Shown here piece by piece: positions 1 through 8,223 of a stretch of 64,000 bases of DNA. The first letter of the stretch is position 1, and each line of letters begins with the position of its first letter. Source of the DNA: Chryseobacterium sp. SSA4.19 (GTDB taxonomy: Bacteria; Bacteroidota; Bacteroidia; Flavobacteriales; Weeksellaceae); NCBI RefSeq assembly GCF_022601875.1, contig NZ_JAKVIP010000025.1, forward strand, positions 1-64,000, given 5' to 3'. Below the pieces are notes generated by a model. It worked only from the letters and a program-made list of their open reading frames with translations, did no database searches and was not told the DNA's origin. Both the position numbers and the translations under genes were made by a program.

Positions 1-6
1 AAAATT

Positions 7-29
7 TTTTGAGCTGTAAGGGCTCAAAA
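7..29. terminator. Stem-loop at left edge, probable terminator
   Basis: The arms TTTTGAGC (7-14) and GCTCAAAA (22-29) pair over 8 bp around a 7-nt loop, with A/T runs on both sides. It lies just past the stop of the minus-strand hydrolase gene, so it probably ends that transcript and could also serve a gene left of the window. Confidence 0.55.
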
Positions 30-90
30 TTTTCCAGAATAACTTTTTAACTTACACAGTTAGTGAGACACTACCTTTAAACAGCTAATC

Positions 91-885
91 TTACAAATTA
101 TTAATTGCCTTTAGAATTTCTTCAGGCTCATCTTTCAACCCTTGAATGTGTTCTGCTTTATTTTCAAGAAGTTGTTTTGGCTCTGAAGCATTTTTAAACA
201 TTTCCTGCCCTTGCGAAAAAGGAATTGTTGTATCATTCTGACTGTAGATAAATAATTTTGGAAGACCTTCCGTATATTTCACATCTTCTTTGGCAGCATA
301 TACATTTTGTAACATTTGGTTAATAAAAGCTTTGTACTGAGGAGCATGAACGGAAGCAATATCTGCAAATGAAGACATTCCGCCATCAATAATTAATCCC
401 GAAATTTTATCTTTGTTTTCTCTTGTCAGATGTACCGCAATTTGAGAACCTAACGAAGCTCCGTAAATATAAATCTTAGTGTTTCTAATTTCAGGTTTAT
501 TTAGTAAAAATTCAAACATCTTTTGTCCGTCAGCTGCTACATTAAGATGGGTTGGCGTTCCTGTCGATTTCCCATATCCTCTGAAATCGATCATCACTAC
601 TTGGAAACCGTCATCTACCAATGGCTTGGTGATATATTGATAGGTGGAAACATTTCCGTTGGCACCATGAAAAAAGAAAACGGTTTTCTTTTTAGTATTA
701 ATCTGAGGTTTTAAAAATAGTGCAGTAATCGTATCATTTTCTACAGGAAGCGAAATAAATGATGGGTTTGAAAATTCCAAAGGCTTCATTACTTTATCAG
801 GCTGGTAAAATTTGTCATCCATTTGTGCTTTAGAAAAAAAGATGGTCAATAAGAAAAGTGCAGAGAATAAAAGTTTAGTTTTCAT
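91..885 (-). CDS. Secreted alpha/beta hydrolase (serine hydrolase, S33-like)
   Basis: This 264-residue protein starts with a clear signal peptide (cut near residue 20, after SKA), so it should act in the periplasm or outside the cell. It has the alpha/beta hydrolase layout: an oxyanion-hole stretch FFHGANGN at about 71-78, the nucleophile elbow GASLG with Ser144, an acid Asp218 in QNDTTIP, and a late histidine, His247. The fold covers esterases, lipases and acyl-peptidases, and nothing here fixes the substrate. The gene stands alone, with its own strong promoter at 903-934 and a stem-loop after the stop. The ATG at 883-885 is the only start that keeps the signal peptide. Fold assignment is secure; function is open. 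Confidence 0.85.
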   Translation of the reverse strand: MKTKLLFSALFLLTIFFSKAQMDDKFYQPDKVMKPLEFSNPSFISLPVENDTITALFLKPQINTKKKTVFFFHGANGNVSTYQYITKPLVDDGFQVVMIDFRGYGKSTGTPTHLNVAADGQKMFEFLLNKPEIRNTKIYIYGASLGSQIAVHLTRENKDKISGLIIDGGMSSFADIASVHAPQYKAFINQMLQNVYAAKEDVKYTEGLPKLFIYSQNDTTIPFSQGQEMFKNASEPKQLLENKAEHIQGLKDEPEEILKAINNL

Positions 886-902
886 AGATTATTTTTATAC
901 TG

Positions 903-934
903 CAAATGTAAACGCTGCCATCATAACTCACCAA
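903..934 (-). promoter_or_regulatory. Bacteroidota-type promoter for the hydrolase gene
   Basis: Read on the minus strand, TTG (932-934) is followed after 21 nt by TACATTTG (903-910). This is a full match to the Bacteroidota consensus TTG-N17-23-TAnnTTTG, 18 nt upstream of the hydrolase ATG. Confidence 0.75.
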
Positions 935-1129
935 CAAATGATACCGATTTGTAATTTTTCCTTACTGAACCGTAAAAATCCCATTTTTTGTAATTAAAGT
1001 TGCTATATTAGGCAAAATTAGAATTCAAAAGGTTTATATATATCATTTGATTTTTCCCAGCAATCAACCATTGACAAAAAAAAATACGCTTAGGAAATTT
1101 AGAAATATTATTTTTTATCATTAAATTAC

Positions 1130-1426
1130 TTATAATTCTTCCAAAGGATTCCAAAATAATTTTTTGAAATTTTTAATTCTAAAATTCTCTACCTCAATCC
1201 CTTCTGCTTCCAATCTTTTCTGAAAACCGGGTACAGATAACGTTCCGGAACTTGATATCACACGGTGCGCGGGGACATCTTCCGGACATCCGCCCATCGC
1301 TTTTCCTACATGGCGTGAGTGATTGGGATACCCGACCGCCTTTGCAATGGCCCCATAGCTTGTAACCCTTCCTTCCGGAACCAGCTTAGTGATTTCCCAG
1401 ACCTGCTGCTTGAATATTTCGTTCAT
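1130..1426 (-). CDS. Alkyltransferase-like (ATL) protein, MGMT family without catalytic Cys
   Basis: The 98-residue protein matches the DNA-binding domain of O6-alkylguanine-DNA alkyltransferases: the helix-turn-helix stretch GRVTSYGAIAKAVG (19-32), the arginine finger Arg39, and the active-site loop. In active MGMT the loop reads PCHRV; here it is PAHRV (52-56), so Ala53 replaces the acceptor cysteine. Such proteins are known as ATLs: they bind and flip alkylated bases and hand the lesion to nucleotide excision repair, but cannot remove the alkyl group themselves. The length fits stand-alone ATLs. It appears to be a single-gene unit. A sequencing error at that codon is unlikely, because Cys to Ala needs two changes. 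Confidence 0.88.
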   Translation of the reverse strand: MNEIFKQQVWEITKLVPEGRVTSYGAIAKAVGYPNHSRHVGKAMGGCPEDVPAHRVISSSGTLSVPGFQKRLEAEGIEVENFRIKNFKKLFWNPLEEL

Positions 1427-1555
1427 TTTTATTTTTCATTAAAGTTTAGCAAGAATATGTTGTTTGTTTGCCCATAAGCCGTTGGATTTTAAGCCTCACA
1501 ATATGCTTTGCATTGTTTTTGATGATATTTAACAATTCTACTAAAGTCTAAAGTT

Positions 1556-1702
1556 ATGAAAAAATCAGTGTTCAGATTTTTAAATAAGATCAATAAAATG
1601 GTATTGCCAAAATTAAGCGATAAAGACCCTACTCAACTGACCAAGCTACAGAAAGGTATTTTAGCCTACCGGTATTTCGTACTGGTTAATTCTATGGATT
1701 GA
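1556..1702 (+). CDS. Small basic protein, 48 aa, conserved in Flavobacteria
   Basis: An ATG at 1556 opens a 48-codon frame that begins MKKSVFRFLNKINKMVLP and ends YRYFVLVNSMD. It is rich in Lys/Arg and aromatic residues. It resembles, from memory, a short Flavobacterial protein often labelled hypothetical or, dubiously, SsrA-binding protein. The opposite strand has no comparable frame. A near-match promoter (TTG at 1493, then TATGCTTTG) lies upstream. It is followed at once by the GC-rich element at 1721-1850, which may sit in its transcript. No function can be assigned. Confidence 0.6.
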   Translation: MKKSVFRFLNKINKMVLPKLSDKDPTQLTKLQKGILAYRYFVLVNSMD

Positions 1703-1720
1703 TCTGCGTAAGGGATATGA

Positions 1721-1850
1721 AAGGCGCGAGCGCAGCGAGCGGTCTTATTGCTCCGGCAATGAGACCGGAACGAAGTGGAGCCTGGAAAAGCCCGGCCTGA
1801 ATGAGTGAATGAAGCACAGCGGAATGAACGATTGAAGGATACGCCCAAAA
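1721..1850. other. GC-rich structured element of unknown function
   Basis: About 130 nt of clearly GC-rich sequence stands out from AT-rich flanks. It contains a strong hairpin: GGTCTTATTGC (1741-1751) pairs with GCAATGAGACC (1756-1766) over 11 bp with one wobble and a 4-nt loop. Around it are self-similar purine-rich words (AGCGAGCG, GGAACGAAG, GGAATGAACG). A second, weaker hairpin can form between CCTGG and CCCGG near 1781-1795. No frame across it looks like protein. It could be a structured RNA, the 3' end of the small-gene transcript, or a dispersed repeat. Confidence 0.5.
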
Positions 1851-1874
1851 AGAAAAACCTATCCTACAAATAAA

Positions 1875-1897
1875 AAGCGCCCGAAGACCGGACGCTT
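1875..1897 (-). terminator. Rho-independent terminator of the DHS-like gene
   Basis: Read on the minus strand, AAGCGTCCG and CGGGCGCTT pair over 9 bp (one T-G wobble) around the loop GTCTT, and a T-rich tail follows. It starts 30 nt past the stop of the deoxyhypusine-synthase-like gene. Confidence 0.8.
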
Positions 1898-1926
1898 ATA
1901 TAAATTTTATTTAATGCTTCAGCGTA

Positions 1927-2898
1927 TTAGTTCTCCAGAATATAAGAGAACATCAATGGGGCACAGATGGTTGCATCACTTTCAACGATAAATTTCGGTG
2001 TAGTGATATCCAGTTTTCCCCAGGTAATTTTTTCATTCGGAACCGCTCCGGAATAAGAACCGTAAGAAGTCGTAGAATCTGAAATCTGACAGAAATATGA
2101 CCAGAACGGAATGTCATGCATTTCCATATCCTGATACAGCATCGGAACCACGCAAATCGGGAAATCCCCTGCAATACCTCCACCAATCTGAAAGAATCCT
2201 ACTCCTTTTCCTGCCGAATTTTTGGTATACCAGTCTGCCAGATACGTCATATATTCAATACCAGACTTCATCGTGGTAGCCTTCAGTTCACCTTTAATGC
2301 AATATGATGCAAAAATATTTCCCATGGTAGAATCTTCCCAACCCGGAACTACAATCGGAAGATTTTTCTCTGCTGCTGCAATCATCCATGAATTCTCTCT
2401 TGGAATTTCATAATATTGCTCTAAAACCCCTGAAAGTATCATTTTATACATAAATTCATGCGGAAAATACCTTTCACCTTTTGCTTCAGCATCTTTCCAG
2501 ATTTCAACAATATGTTTTTGTAATCTCCTGAAAGCTTCTTCTTCCGGAATACAGGTATCCGTAACCCTGTTCAAGCCTCTTTCAAGAAGATCCCATTCAT
2601 CCTGTGCGGTTAAATCCCTGTAATGAGGAACTCTTTCGTAATGAGAATGAGCTACCAGATTCATCAAATCCTCTTCAAGGTTCGCTCCTGTACAGGAAAT
2701 AAAATCCACTTTATCCTGACGGATCATTTCTGCAAGGATTTTTCCCAACTCTGCCGTAGACATAGCTCCTGCCAGAGTGATCATCATTTTTCCGCCTTCT
2801 TTAAGATGCGCAACATATCCTTTGGATGCATCCACCAAAGCGGCTGCATTGAAGTGCAGGTAATATTTTTCTATGAATTCTGTAATCGGTTTGTTCAT
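1927..2898 (-). CDS. Deoxyhypusine synthase family protein
   Basis: The 323 residues follow the deoxyhypusine synthase fold along their full length, including the NAD-binding part (LAGAMSTAELG, about 42-52) and the C-terminal active-site block. The lysine that carries the aminobutyl intermediate in eukaryotes is kept as Lys295 in WGKL (293-296). Bacteria have no eIF5A, the normal substrate, so the enzyme probably transfers the aminobutyl group of spermidine to another acceptor, for example a polyamine, as in homospermidine-type reactions; this is inference. Only 26 nt separate it from the upstream outer-membrane gene, so the two may be co-transcribed, though a perfect -7 box (TATCTTTG, 2913-2920) sits in that gap. 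A terminator follows. Confidence 0.85.
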   Translation of the reverse strand: MNKPITEFIEKYYLHFNAAALVDASKGYVAHLKEGGKMMITLAGAMSTAELGKILAEMIRQDKVDFISCTGANLEEDLMNLVAHSHYERVPHYRDLTAQDEWDLLERGLNRVTDTCIPEEEAFRRLQKHIVEIWKDAEAKGERYFPHEFMYKMILSGVLEQYYEIPRENSWMIAAAEKNLPIVVPGWEDSTMGNIFASYCIKGELKATTMKSGIEYMTYLADWYTKNSAGKGVGFFQIGGGIAGDFPICVVPMLYQDMEMHDIPFWSYFCQISDSTTSYGSYSGAVPNEKITWGKLDITTPKFIVESDATICAPLMFSYILEN

Positions 2899-2924
2899 TA
2901 TGATAATTTTTGCAAAGATAAAAC

Positions 2925-3566
2925 TTAAAAACGGAATGTGGCCGCCGCGCTTAAAGAAACTCTGTGTAAACCTTCTTTTTGATCATCATCAAAGTCGTAG
3001 GTAACCCCGTTGATTTTCATTTTGGTAAGTGTTCCTGCCGTAAGTCCGAGTTTCGGACCGATTAAAATATTTTTCGTGATTTGATATTGATAGGCAAAAT
3101 TAAGCTCAGCTCCCAAATTAGAGCCTGTTCCCTTTACATTTGCGGTTTTAGTGGAATAAGAAATAACACCCAATCCCATATCAATGAACATTTTATGCCT
3201 TGTTTCCCCACTGAAGTTGGAAATCATAAGGGCCGGTCCGTAAAAATTGATCTGGTCTTTTGTCGTTACCGGAACTGATACCGGCATATTGTTCACATAA
3301 CCCAGAATATATCCGTCGCTGGATGCACTGTAATTGGAATATTTTAGCCCGACCGAGACGATATTGCTCACCTCGTAATAAGCCGAAATATCGAAATTCA
3401 TTCCGCTTTTAAGTCCTTTTACATATTCTTCTTCCTCTCTGGAAAGTCCTGAAATTGTTTTTGTAGTTCTCCATGCATACCCTACGGATGGAATAATTGA
3501 GAATTTTTGAGCGGTTGAAAAAGCCGATATAGAAATGAATGCGGCTACAACAAGTTTCTTGATCAT
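2925..3566 (-). CDS. Outer-membrane beta-barrel protein
   Basis: This 213-residue protein has a signal peptide (MIKKLVVAAF...FSTAQ) and then alternating hydrophobic and polar strands ending in VSLSAAATFRF, the aromatic end typical of small outer-membrane barrels. A start seven codons upstream is possible, but it would lie inside a -7 box (TATTTTTG on the minus strand, 3585-3592), so the inner ATG at 3564-3566 is preferred. Gly/Tyr-rich strands and a closing glycine pattern fit the OmpW/opacity-like families. The role is unknown; many such proteins are structural or receptor-like. It may share a transcript with the deoxyhypusine-synthase-like gene downstream. Confidence 0.75.
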   Translation of the reverse strand: MIKKLVVAAFISISAFSTAQKFSIIPSVGYAWRTTKTISGLSREEEEYVKGLKSGMNFDISAYYEVSNIVSVGLKYSNYSASSDGYILGYVNNMPVSVPVTTKDQINFYGPALMISNFSGETRHKMFIDMGLGVISYSTKTANVKGTGSNLGAELNFAYQYQITKNILIGPKLGLTAGTLTKMKINGVTYDFDDDQKEGLHRVSLSAAATFRF

Positions 3567-3681
3567 TAGTTTACTATTTTCGCGCAAAAATATATGAATA
3601 ATCTGAATTATGCTCAGAAAAGAAACAATTTAACACACGATTGCAGTGGCATCAAATTTAATGTTCAGAATGAAAATACCA

Positions 3682-4074
3682 TTAATACCTGAATTTTCTG
3701 TTTTCTTTTTTATCAGATAATTTCTTTTTGGTGTCAAGCCTTTTCTGTTTCTGTCCTTTAGAAGGCTTTGTTGCGAGACGTTTTTTAGGAATAACAAGCG
3801 CCTGATCTACAAGTTCAAGAATTTTCTCAATGGCTTTATTTTTATTGGCCAGCTGTGTCCGGCTCTCAGAAACATTTAAAAACAGGAACCCTTCCGTATT
3901 GATTCTGTTTTTTAATTTATTATGGATTAACTCTTTTTGATTCTCATTAAAAAATTCAGATTCAGCAACATTCCAAAGTACGGTCACGGAGGTTTCCACC
4001 TTGTTTACATTCTGGCCTCCTGCCCCGCTGCTTCGGGACGTTTTAAAACCAAGTTCTTTTGAAAAATCTTTCAT
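3682..4074 (-). CDS. arfB: Peptidyl-tRNA hydrolase ArfB, ribosome rescue
   Basis: The 130-residue protein carries the release-factor motif GGQ (19-21, in SSGAGGQNVNKVET) near its start and a long basic tail (KKRLATKPSKGQKQKRL and beyond). It lacks the codon-reading domains of full release factors. This is the ArfB/YaeJ/ICT1 layout: the basic tail enters the empty mRNA channel of a stalled ribosome and the GGQ loop hydrolyses the peptidyl-tRNA. It lies 27 nt downstream of menE on the same strand and is probably co-transcribed with it. Confidence 0.92.
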   Translation of the reverse strand: MKDFSKELGFKTSRSSGAGGQNVNKVETSVTVLWNVAESEFFNENQKELIHNKLKNRINTEGFLFLNVSESRTQLANKNKAIEKILELVDQALVIPKKRLATKPSKGQKQKRLDTKKKLSDKKENRKFRY

Positions 4075-4101
4075 GCTCTTGAGCTGTTAATAAGGTAAGG
4101 G

Positions 4102-5118
4102 TTACAATATTTTTTTCAATTCGATTCTGCTTATTTTTCCGTTAGGCGTTCTTGGTATTTTTTCCACGAAAATAATCTCTTTCGGCTTATGAAATTTTTT
4201 TTCAAACGGTATTTCCCAAATCTTTTTAATGATCTCCTGAGATTTTGCTCCTTCGATAACAAGTACAAGCTTTTGCCCAAGCGTATCATCTTCCATGCCT
4301 AAAAAAACAACTTCATTAGAAATTCTTTTTTTAACCAAAGCTTCCAGTTGTTCCGGAAAGATCTTAGCTCCTCCGGAATTAATCACATGATCGATTCTTC
4401 CTAAAAACCTGAACTGATTTCCACTCCTTATTTCAACTAAATCATTCGTTTGTAAAACCTCATCATTCAAAGCCGGAGCAAAAATGGCAAGGCATCCCCG
4501 GTCATCTTTAGAAATTTTCACTTCATTAAATACCGTAAAATAATCTTCCGGTTCGGGAAAAACCTGTTTTAAGGCAATATGCGAAAGTGTTTCAGACATT
4601 CCATACGTTTCAAAAATCAAGTTACTGTCAGGAAGATCATTATTAAAAATTGCTTTTCTTAAAGACTCGGATACGGCCGCTCCTCCAATAATCAGATTTT
4701 TAATCAAAAACAGTTTATCCATTGAATTTTCTACCTGAAGCGGTGTCATGGCACAGAAGTTTATTTTTCCGTTCAGTTCTCGCAGAGGTTTTACAGAGGG
4801 ATCAACAATCATTAATTTTAGTTTTCGGACTATAGACCGTACTATCATCATTTTTCCCGAAATGTATTCCACCGGAAGACAAATAAGAGCCGTATTTCCT
4901 TCTTTCAAACCTAGAAAGTTACAGGTCATCTCTGCTGAGCTGATCATTTTGCTTTTTTCAATATCAAAAATTTTCGGAATCCCTGTAGAGCCCGAGGTCT
5001 GTACTTTTACTGTATCATTATCAGAAAACCATTCTTCCAAAAAAATTTTGATTTTTATTTCAAATTCGGTTTTAAACGGTAAAGGGTTATCATTGAGATT
5101 TTTAAAGTCTACCAGCAT
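4102..5118 (-). CDS. menE: AMP-binding acyl-CoA ligase, probable o-succinylbenzoate-CoA ligase
   Basis: A short (338-residue) member of the adenylate-forming family. It has the phosphate loop TSGSTGIPK (41-49), the AMP-contact motif TYGMSETLSH, and the C-terminal catalytic lysine in PRTPNGKISR. MenE makes o-succinylbenzoyl-CoA for menaquinone. Bacteroidota MenE proteins are similarly short, which supports this call, but no other men gene is near. The open frame runs 60 codons further upstream, but that part lies across the tRNA-Gln gene and is not credible. The ATG at 5116-5118 begins right before the first conserved residues. ArfB follows on the same strand. Confidence 0.8.
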   Translation of the reverse strand: MLVDFKNLNDNPLPFKTEFEIKIKIFLEEWFSDNDTVKVQTSGSTGIPKIFDIEKSKMISSAEMTCNFLGLKEGNTALICLPVEYISGKMMIVRSIVRKLKLMIVDPSVKPLRELNGKINFCAMTPLQVENSMDKLFLIKNLIIGGAAVSESLRKAIFNNDLPDSNLIFETYGMSETLSHIALKQVFPEPEDYFTVFNEVKISKDDRGCLAIFAPALNDEVLQTNDLVEIRSGNQFRFLGRIDHVINSGGAKIFPEQLEALVKKRISNEVVFLGMEDDTLGQKLVLVIEGAKSQEIIKKIWEIPFEKKFHKPKEIIFVEKIPRTPNGKISRIELKKIL

Positions 5119-5217
5119 TATAATCGTAAATAAAAAGTATAGTAAATTTAAAAAAAATTTAAAAACTTCTTGCAAATAATGAAAAAAGCTGTAAATTTGC
5201 ACCACTAAAACAAACAC

Positions 5218-5288
5218 AGACTCATGGTGTAGCGGTAACACTACTGATTTTGGTTCAGTCATCTGGGGTTCGAATCCCTGTGAGTCTA
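5218..5288 (+). tRNA. tRNA-Gln (anticodon TTG)
   Basis: The acceptor arms AGACTCA (5218-5224) and TGAGTCT (5281-5287) pair fully, with A5288 as discriminator. The anticodon stem ACTGA/TCAGT holds the loop TTTTGGT, giving anticodon TTG, which reads CAA (and CAG by wobble). A GGTTCGAAT T-loop is present. The CCA end is not encoded. The minus-strand frame that overlaps it is an artefact upstream of menE. Confidence 0.95.
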
Positions 5289-5291
5289 CGG

Positions 5292-5317
5292 AAACCATCC
5301 TTTTTGGATGGTTTTTT
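5292..5317 (+). terminator. Terminator of tRNA-Gln
   Basis: AAACCATCC (5292-5300) pairs with GGATGGTTT (5306-5314) around a T5 loop, and the T run continues past the stem. It starts 4 nt after the tRNA. Confidence 0.9.
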
Positions 5318-5397
5318 TATGCAGATTACTAAGCTACTTATGTCAGAGAGTTCAGGTTCCAAGTATCTTCTTAAGTTGACTTAATTTTAAAACTCAA

Positions 5398-5418
5398 TTC
5401 AATTATTCAATAATTGAA
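5398..5418. repeat. Perfect 21-nt AT-rich palindrome
   Basis: TTCAATTATT and AATAATTGAA flank a single C. The palindrome lies 26 nt past the stop of the XRE-type regulator gene. It could be a weak terminator or a protein-binding site; chance is also possible in such AT-rich DNA. Confidence 0.35.
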
Positions 5419-5444
5419 AATAATATATGACATATCTATCTTCT

Positions 5445-5741
5445 TCATAATAAAAACTTATCAGGTACTTCGATGCCCTTCTGCTTCATATATTCTACAA
5501 GATCATGATACTTATCTTCAAAATCATTTCCGCATTTGTGGGAGATGCTGCAGATATCGGAAGGTTTGATCTCAAGGATAGCAGATATTTTAGTAAGGAT
5601 ATCGAGATTGATCTTTACTTTGGAGTTTTCAATATCTGAATAAGCCTTCTGTGAAATTCCCATTTCAAAAGCCATATATTCCTGAGTAAAGTCCTTATTT
5701 CTCCTGATTTTTCTGATATTTTGACCGCAAATTTTCATCAC
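5445..5741 (-). CDS. Small XRE-family DNA-binding regulator
   Basis: The 98-residue protein has a Cro/CI-type helix-turn-helix over about residues 5-65: IRKIRRNKDFTQEYMA, then the recognition helix ISQKAYSDIEN, then the supporting helix of the fold. The tail (about 70-98) is charged and may be for dimer contacts or a ligand. Two adjacent ATGs give a one-codon choice of start. It is transcribed away from the cbb3 oxidase operon, with about 190 nt between the starts, so control of that operon or of itself is possible but not shown. Stand-alone XRE proteins of this size often accompany mobile DNA; no such element is visible here. Confidence 0.8.
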   Translation of the reverse strand: MMKICGQNIRKIRRNKDFTQEYMAFEMGISQKAYSDIENSKVKINLDILTKISAILEIKPSDICSISHKCGNDFEDKYHDLVEYMKQKGIEVPDKFLL

Positions 5742-5783
5742 TTTTCTTTTAGTAGTTTTCAGTATATTTTAGAAGTATACCTA

Positions 5784-5815
5784 TTAGACTTCCACAAAGT
5801 TAGTGAATACCTTTG
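5784..5815 (+). promoter_or_regulatory. Candidate promoter of the cbb3 oxidase operon
   Basis: TACCTTTG (5808-5815) is a full match to the -7 consensus TAnnTTTG. The best -33 partner is TTA (5784-5786), one base off TTG, with 21 nt between. It lies 113 nt before the ccoN start, leaving a long leader. Confidence 0.45.
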
Positions 5816-5928
5816 TCAAAACATTACCACACTACATGATATTTATTTAACGGAGTTTTAGGCTGATCATTCATATAAAAGCTTTTGCCTTCAGAATAGA
5901 TATCACTTCAGTACAATACATTGGAATT

Positions 5929-8208
5929 ATGGAGACGCAACAATTTACTTATGACAACAGCATTGTCAAGGCATTTCTCTATGCTACGATCGCATTTGGC
6001 CTGGTAGGCTTCCTACTCGGACTTACGGCCGCCCTGATGCTTTTCTACCCTGAACTCCCGGAATTTCTGTTCGGAACAGATGACACCACCATCAAAAGCC
6101 TTGCTTCAGGAAATATCCAGGGACTGATTAATACCCAGGGAGCATTAGGCTTCGGAAGAATCAGGATGCTGCATACCAGCGCCGTAATTTTTGCGTTTGT
6201 CTGTAATTCATTTTTCTGCGGAGCCTATTACAGCATGCAGCGGTTACTGAAAACCAGAATGTACAGTGATACTTTATCATGGATCCATTTCTGGACCTGG
6301 CAGATCATGATTATCAGTGTCGTGATTACATTCTTAATGGGAATCAATACCTCAAAAGAATATGCGGAACACGAATGGCCGATTGATATTTTAATTACGA
6401 TTTCATGGGTCATTTTCGGGATCAATATGTTCGGGACCATTGCCAAGAGAAGAGTACGGCATTTATATGTAGCCATCTGGTTCTATATCGGAACCTGGAT
6501 TGCGGTTGCCATGCTTCATATTTTCAACAACCTTGAAGTTCCATTATCATTTACCAGCTGGAAATCCTATTCGATTTACGCCGGAACAAAAGATGCTCTG
6601 GTTCAATGGTGGTACGGTCACAATGCGGTAGCTTTCGTACTGACAACTCCGGTTTTAGGTTTGATGTATTATTTCTTACCAAAAGCCGCAGACCGACCTG
6701 TTTTTTCTTATAAACTTTCAATTATTCACTTCTGGTCACTCATCTTCGTTTACCTTTGGGCTGGTCCTCACCACCTCCAGTACACTTCCTTGCCTGCGTG
6801 GGCTCAGGCGGTGGGAACAGGTTTCTCCATCATGCTGATTGCTCCATCCTGGGGAGGTATGTTAAATGGACTTCTTACGTTAAGAGGAGCCTGGGACAAA
6901 GTAAGGGAAAACCCAATCCTGAAGTTCTTCGTGGTAGCCGTTACCTGTTATGGGATGGCCACATTTGAAGGTCCGCTTTTAGCAACAAAATCATTAAACA
7001 AGATTGGACATTACACAGATTGGGTGATTGGTCACGTACACATCGGGGCATTGGGCTGGAACGGTTTTATGGCTTTCGGTATTGTTTACTATCTGATTCC
7101 TGTGATGTGGAGAACTAAATTATATTCGGTAAAACTGGCTAATTGGCATTTCTGGCTGGGAACTTTAGGAATTATCTTCTATGCGGTTCCTATGTATATC
7201 TCAGGATTTACGCAAGGATTGATGTGGAAGCAGTTTAACCCGGACGGAACACTGGTTTGGAAAAACTGGCTGGATACCGTAACCGCTATTATCCCTTATT
7301 ATAAGCTGAGATTTTTAGGAGGCATATTTTATCTGTCAGGAGCCATTTTAATGGTAGTCAATGTCATAAAAACCATCAAAGCCGGTTCATTCCAGAAAAA
7401 CGTCCCTGCAGAAGCCCCGGCTTTAGCACAGATAGGAAGCAGAAGAAAAGAAGGTGAAGGCGTACATTTATGGATCGAAAGAACACCTAGACTTATGGCC
7501 ATACTGGCTTTTATCACCATCGCTATAGGTGGTCTGGTAGAAATCATCCCGACCTTAACATTAAAACAAAGTGTTCCAACGATTACTTCAGTAAAGCCTT
7601 ATTCTCCGTTAGAGCTGGAAGGCAGAGATCTTTATATCAGAGAAGGATGTAATGCCTGCCACTCACAGATGATCAGACCGTTCCGTGATGAAATTGTACG
7701 GTTTGAAGGAAAAAACGGACAGTATTCCAAAGCAGGAGAATTTATTTACGACAGACCATTCCTTTGGGGATCTAAAAGAACCGGGCCGGATCTTCACAGA
7801 GAAGGCGGAAGAAACCCCGATTCATGGCACTTCAAACATATGTACAACCCAAGAATTACGTCCGCAGGATCAATCATGCCGCGTTTTCCATGGCTGATCA
7901 CCAATAAACTGGATAAAAAGCAGATGGTGGATAAGATGAAACTGATGAAAAATTATTTCGACGTTCCATACACCAAATCCCAGATCGATTCTGCCAATCA
8001 GTGGGCAAACCATCAGGCAGAGGGTATTGTAAAAAGAATTTATGCCGAAGCTACAGATGTCAAGCAGCAGGTAGAGAAAGACAGAATAGCAAAAGGAAAC
8101 TCATTTGTACCTCTTGAACAGAGAGAGATTGTAGCCATGATTGCTTACCTGCAAAGACTGGGGACAGATATTAAAACAACACAGATACAAACTGCAAGTG
8201 CTGAATAA
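5929..8208 (+). CDS. ccoN: cbb3-type cytochrome c oxidase, fused subunits CcoN-CcoO
   Basis: One 759-residue chain joins the catalytic subunit I to the monohaem subunit II, as is usual in Bacteroidota. Residues 1 to about 490 are CcoN with some 12 or more membrane helices and the haem/copper histidines in RMLHTSAV, WWYGHNAV, GPHHLQY and GHVHIGALGWNG. From about 515 a membrane anchor leads to the CcoO domain with one haem c site CNACH (574-578) and the likely axial Met in SAGSIMPRF. The enzyme is the high-affinity terminal oxidase of low-oxygen respiration, reducing O2 and pumping protons at the inner membrane. ccoP follows after 15 nt. No ccoS precedes it and no ccoQ lies between. Confidence 0.95.
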   Translation: METQQFTYDNSIVKAFLYATIAFGLVGFLLGLTAALMLFYPELPEFLFGTDDTTIKSLASGNIQGLINTQGALGFGRIRMLHTSAVIFAFVCNSFFCGAYYSMQRLLKTRMYSDTLSWIHFWTWQIMIISVVITFLMGINTSKEYAEHEWPIDILITISWVIFGINMFGTIAKRRVRHLYVAIWFYIGTWIAVAMLHIFNNLEVPLSFTSWKSYSIYAGTKDALVQWWYGHNAVAFVLTTPVLGLMYYFLPKAADRPVFSYKLSIIHFWSLIFVYLWAGPHHLQYTSLPAWAQAVGTGFSIMLIAPSWGGMLNGLLTLRGAWDKVRENPILKFFVVAVTCYGMATFEGPLLATKSLNKIGHYTDWVIGHVHIGALGWNGFMAFGIVYYLIPVMWRTKLYSVKLANWHFWLGTLGIIFYAVPMYISGFTQGLMWKQFNPDGTLVWKNWLDTVTAIIPYYKLRFLGGIFYLSGAILMVVNVIKTIKAGSFQKNVPAEAPALAQIGSRRKEGEGVHLWIERTPRLMAILAFITIAIGGLVEIIPTLTLKQSVPTITSVKPYSPLELEGRDLYIREGCNACHSQMIRPFRDEIVRFEGKNGQYSKAGEFIYDRPFLWGSKRTGPDLHREGGRNPDSWHFKHMYNPRITSAGSIMPRFPWLITNKLDKKQMVDKMKLMKNYFDVPYTKSQIDSANQWANHQAEGIVKRIYAEATDVKQQVEKDRIAKGNSFVPLEQREIVAMIAYLQRLGTDIKTTQIQTASAE

Positions 8209-8223
8209 TTTAAATCAATCAAC

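Noticed and set aside
1666-1848. 60-codon minus-strand frame across the GC-rich element
   Set aside because: Built of Ser/Arg/Cys from repetitive sequence; overlaps the small gene; no promoter. The element is better seen as structured DNA or RNA.
5119-5298. Upstream extension of the menE frame by 60 codons
   Set aside because: It runs through the tRNA-Gln gene on the other strand and adds no conserved residues.
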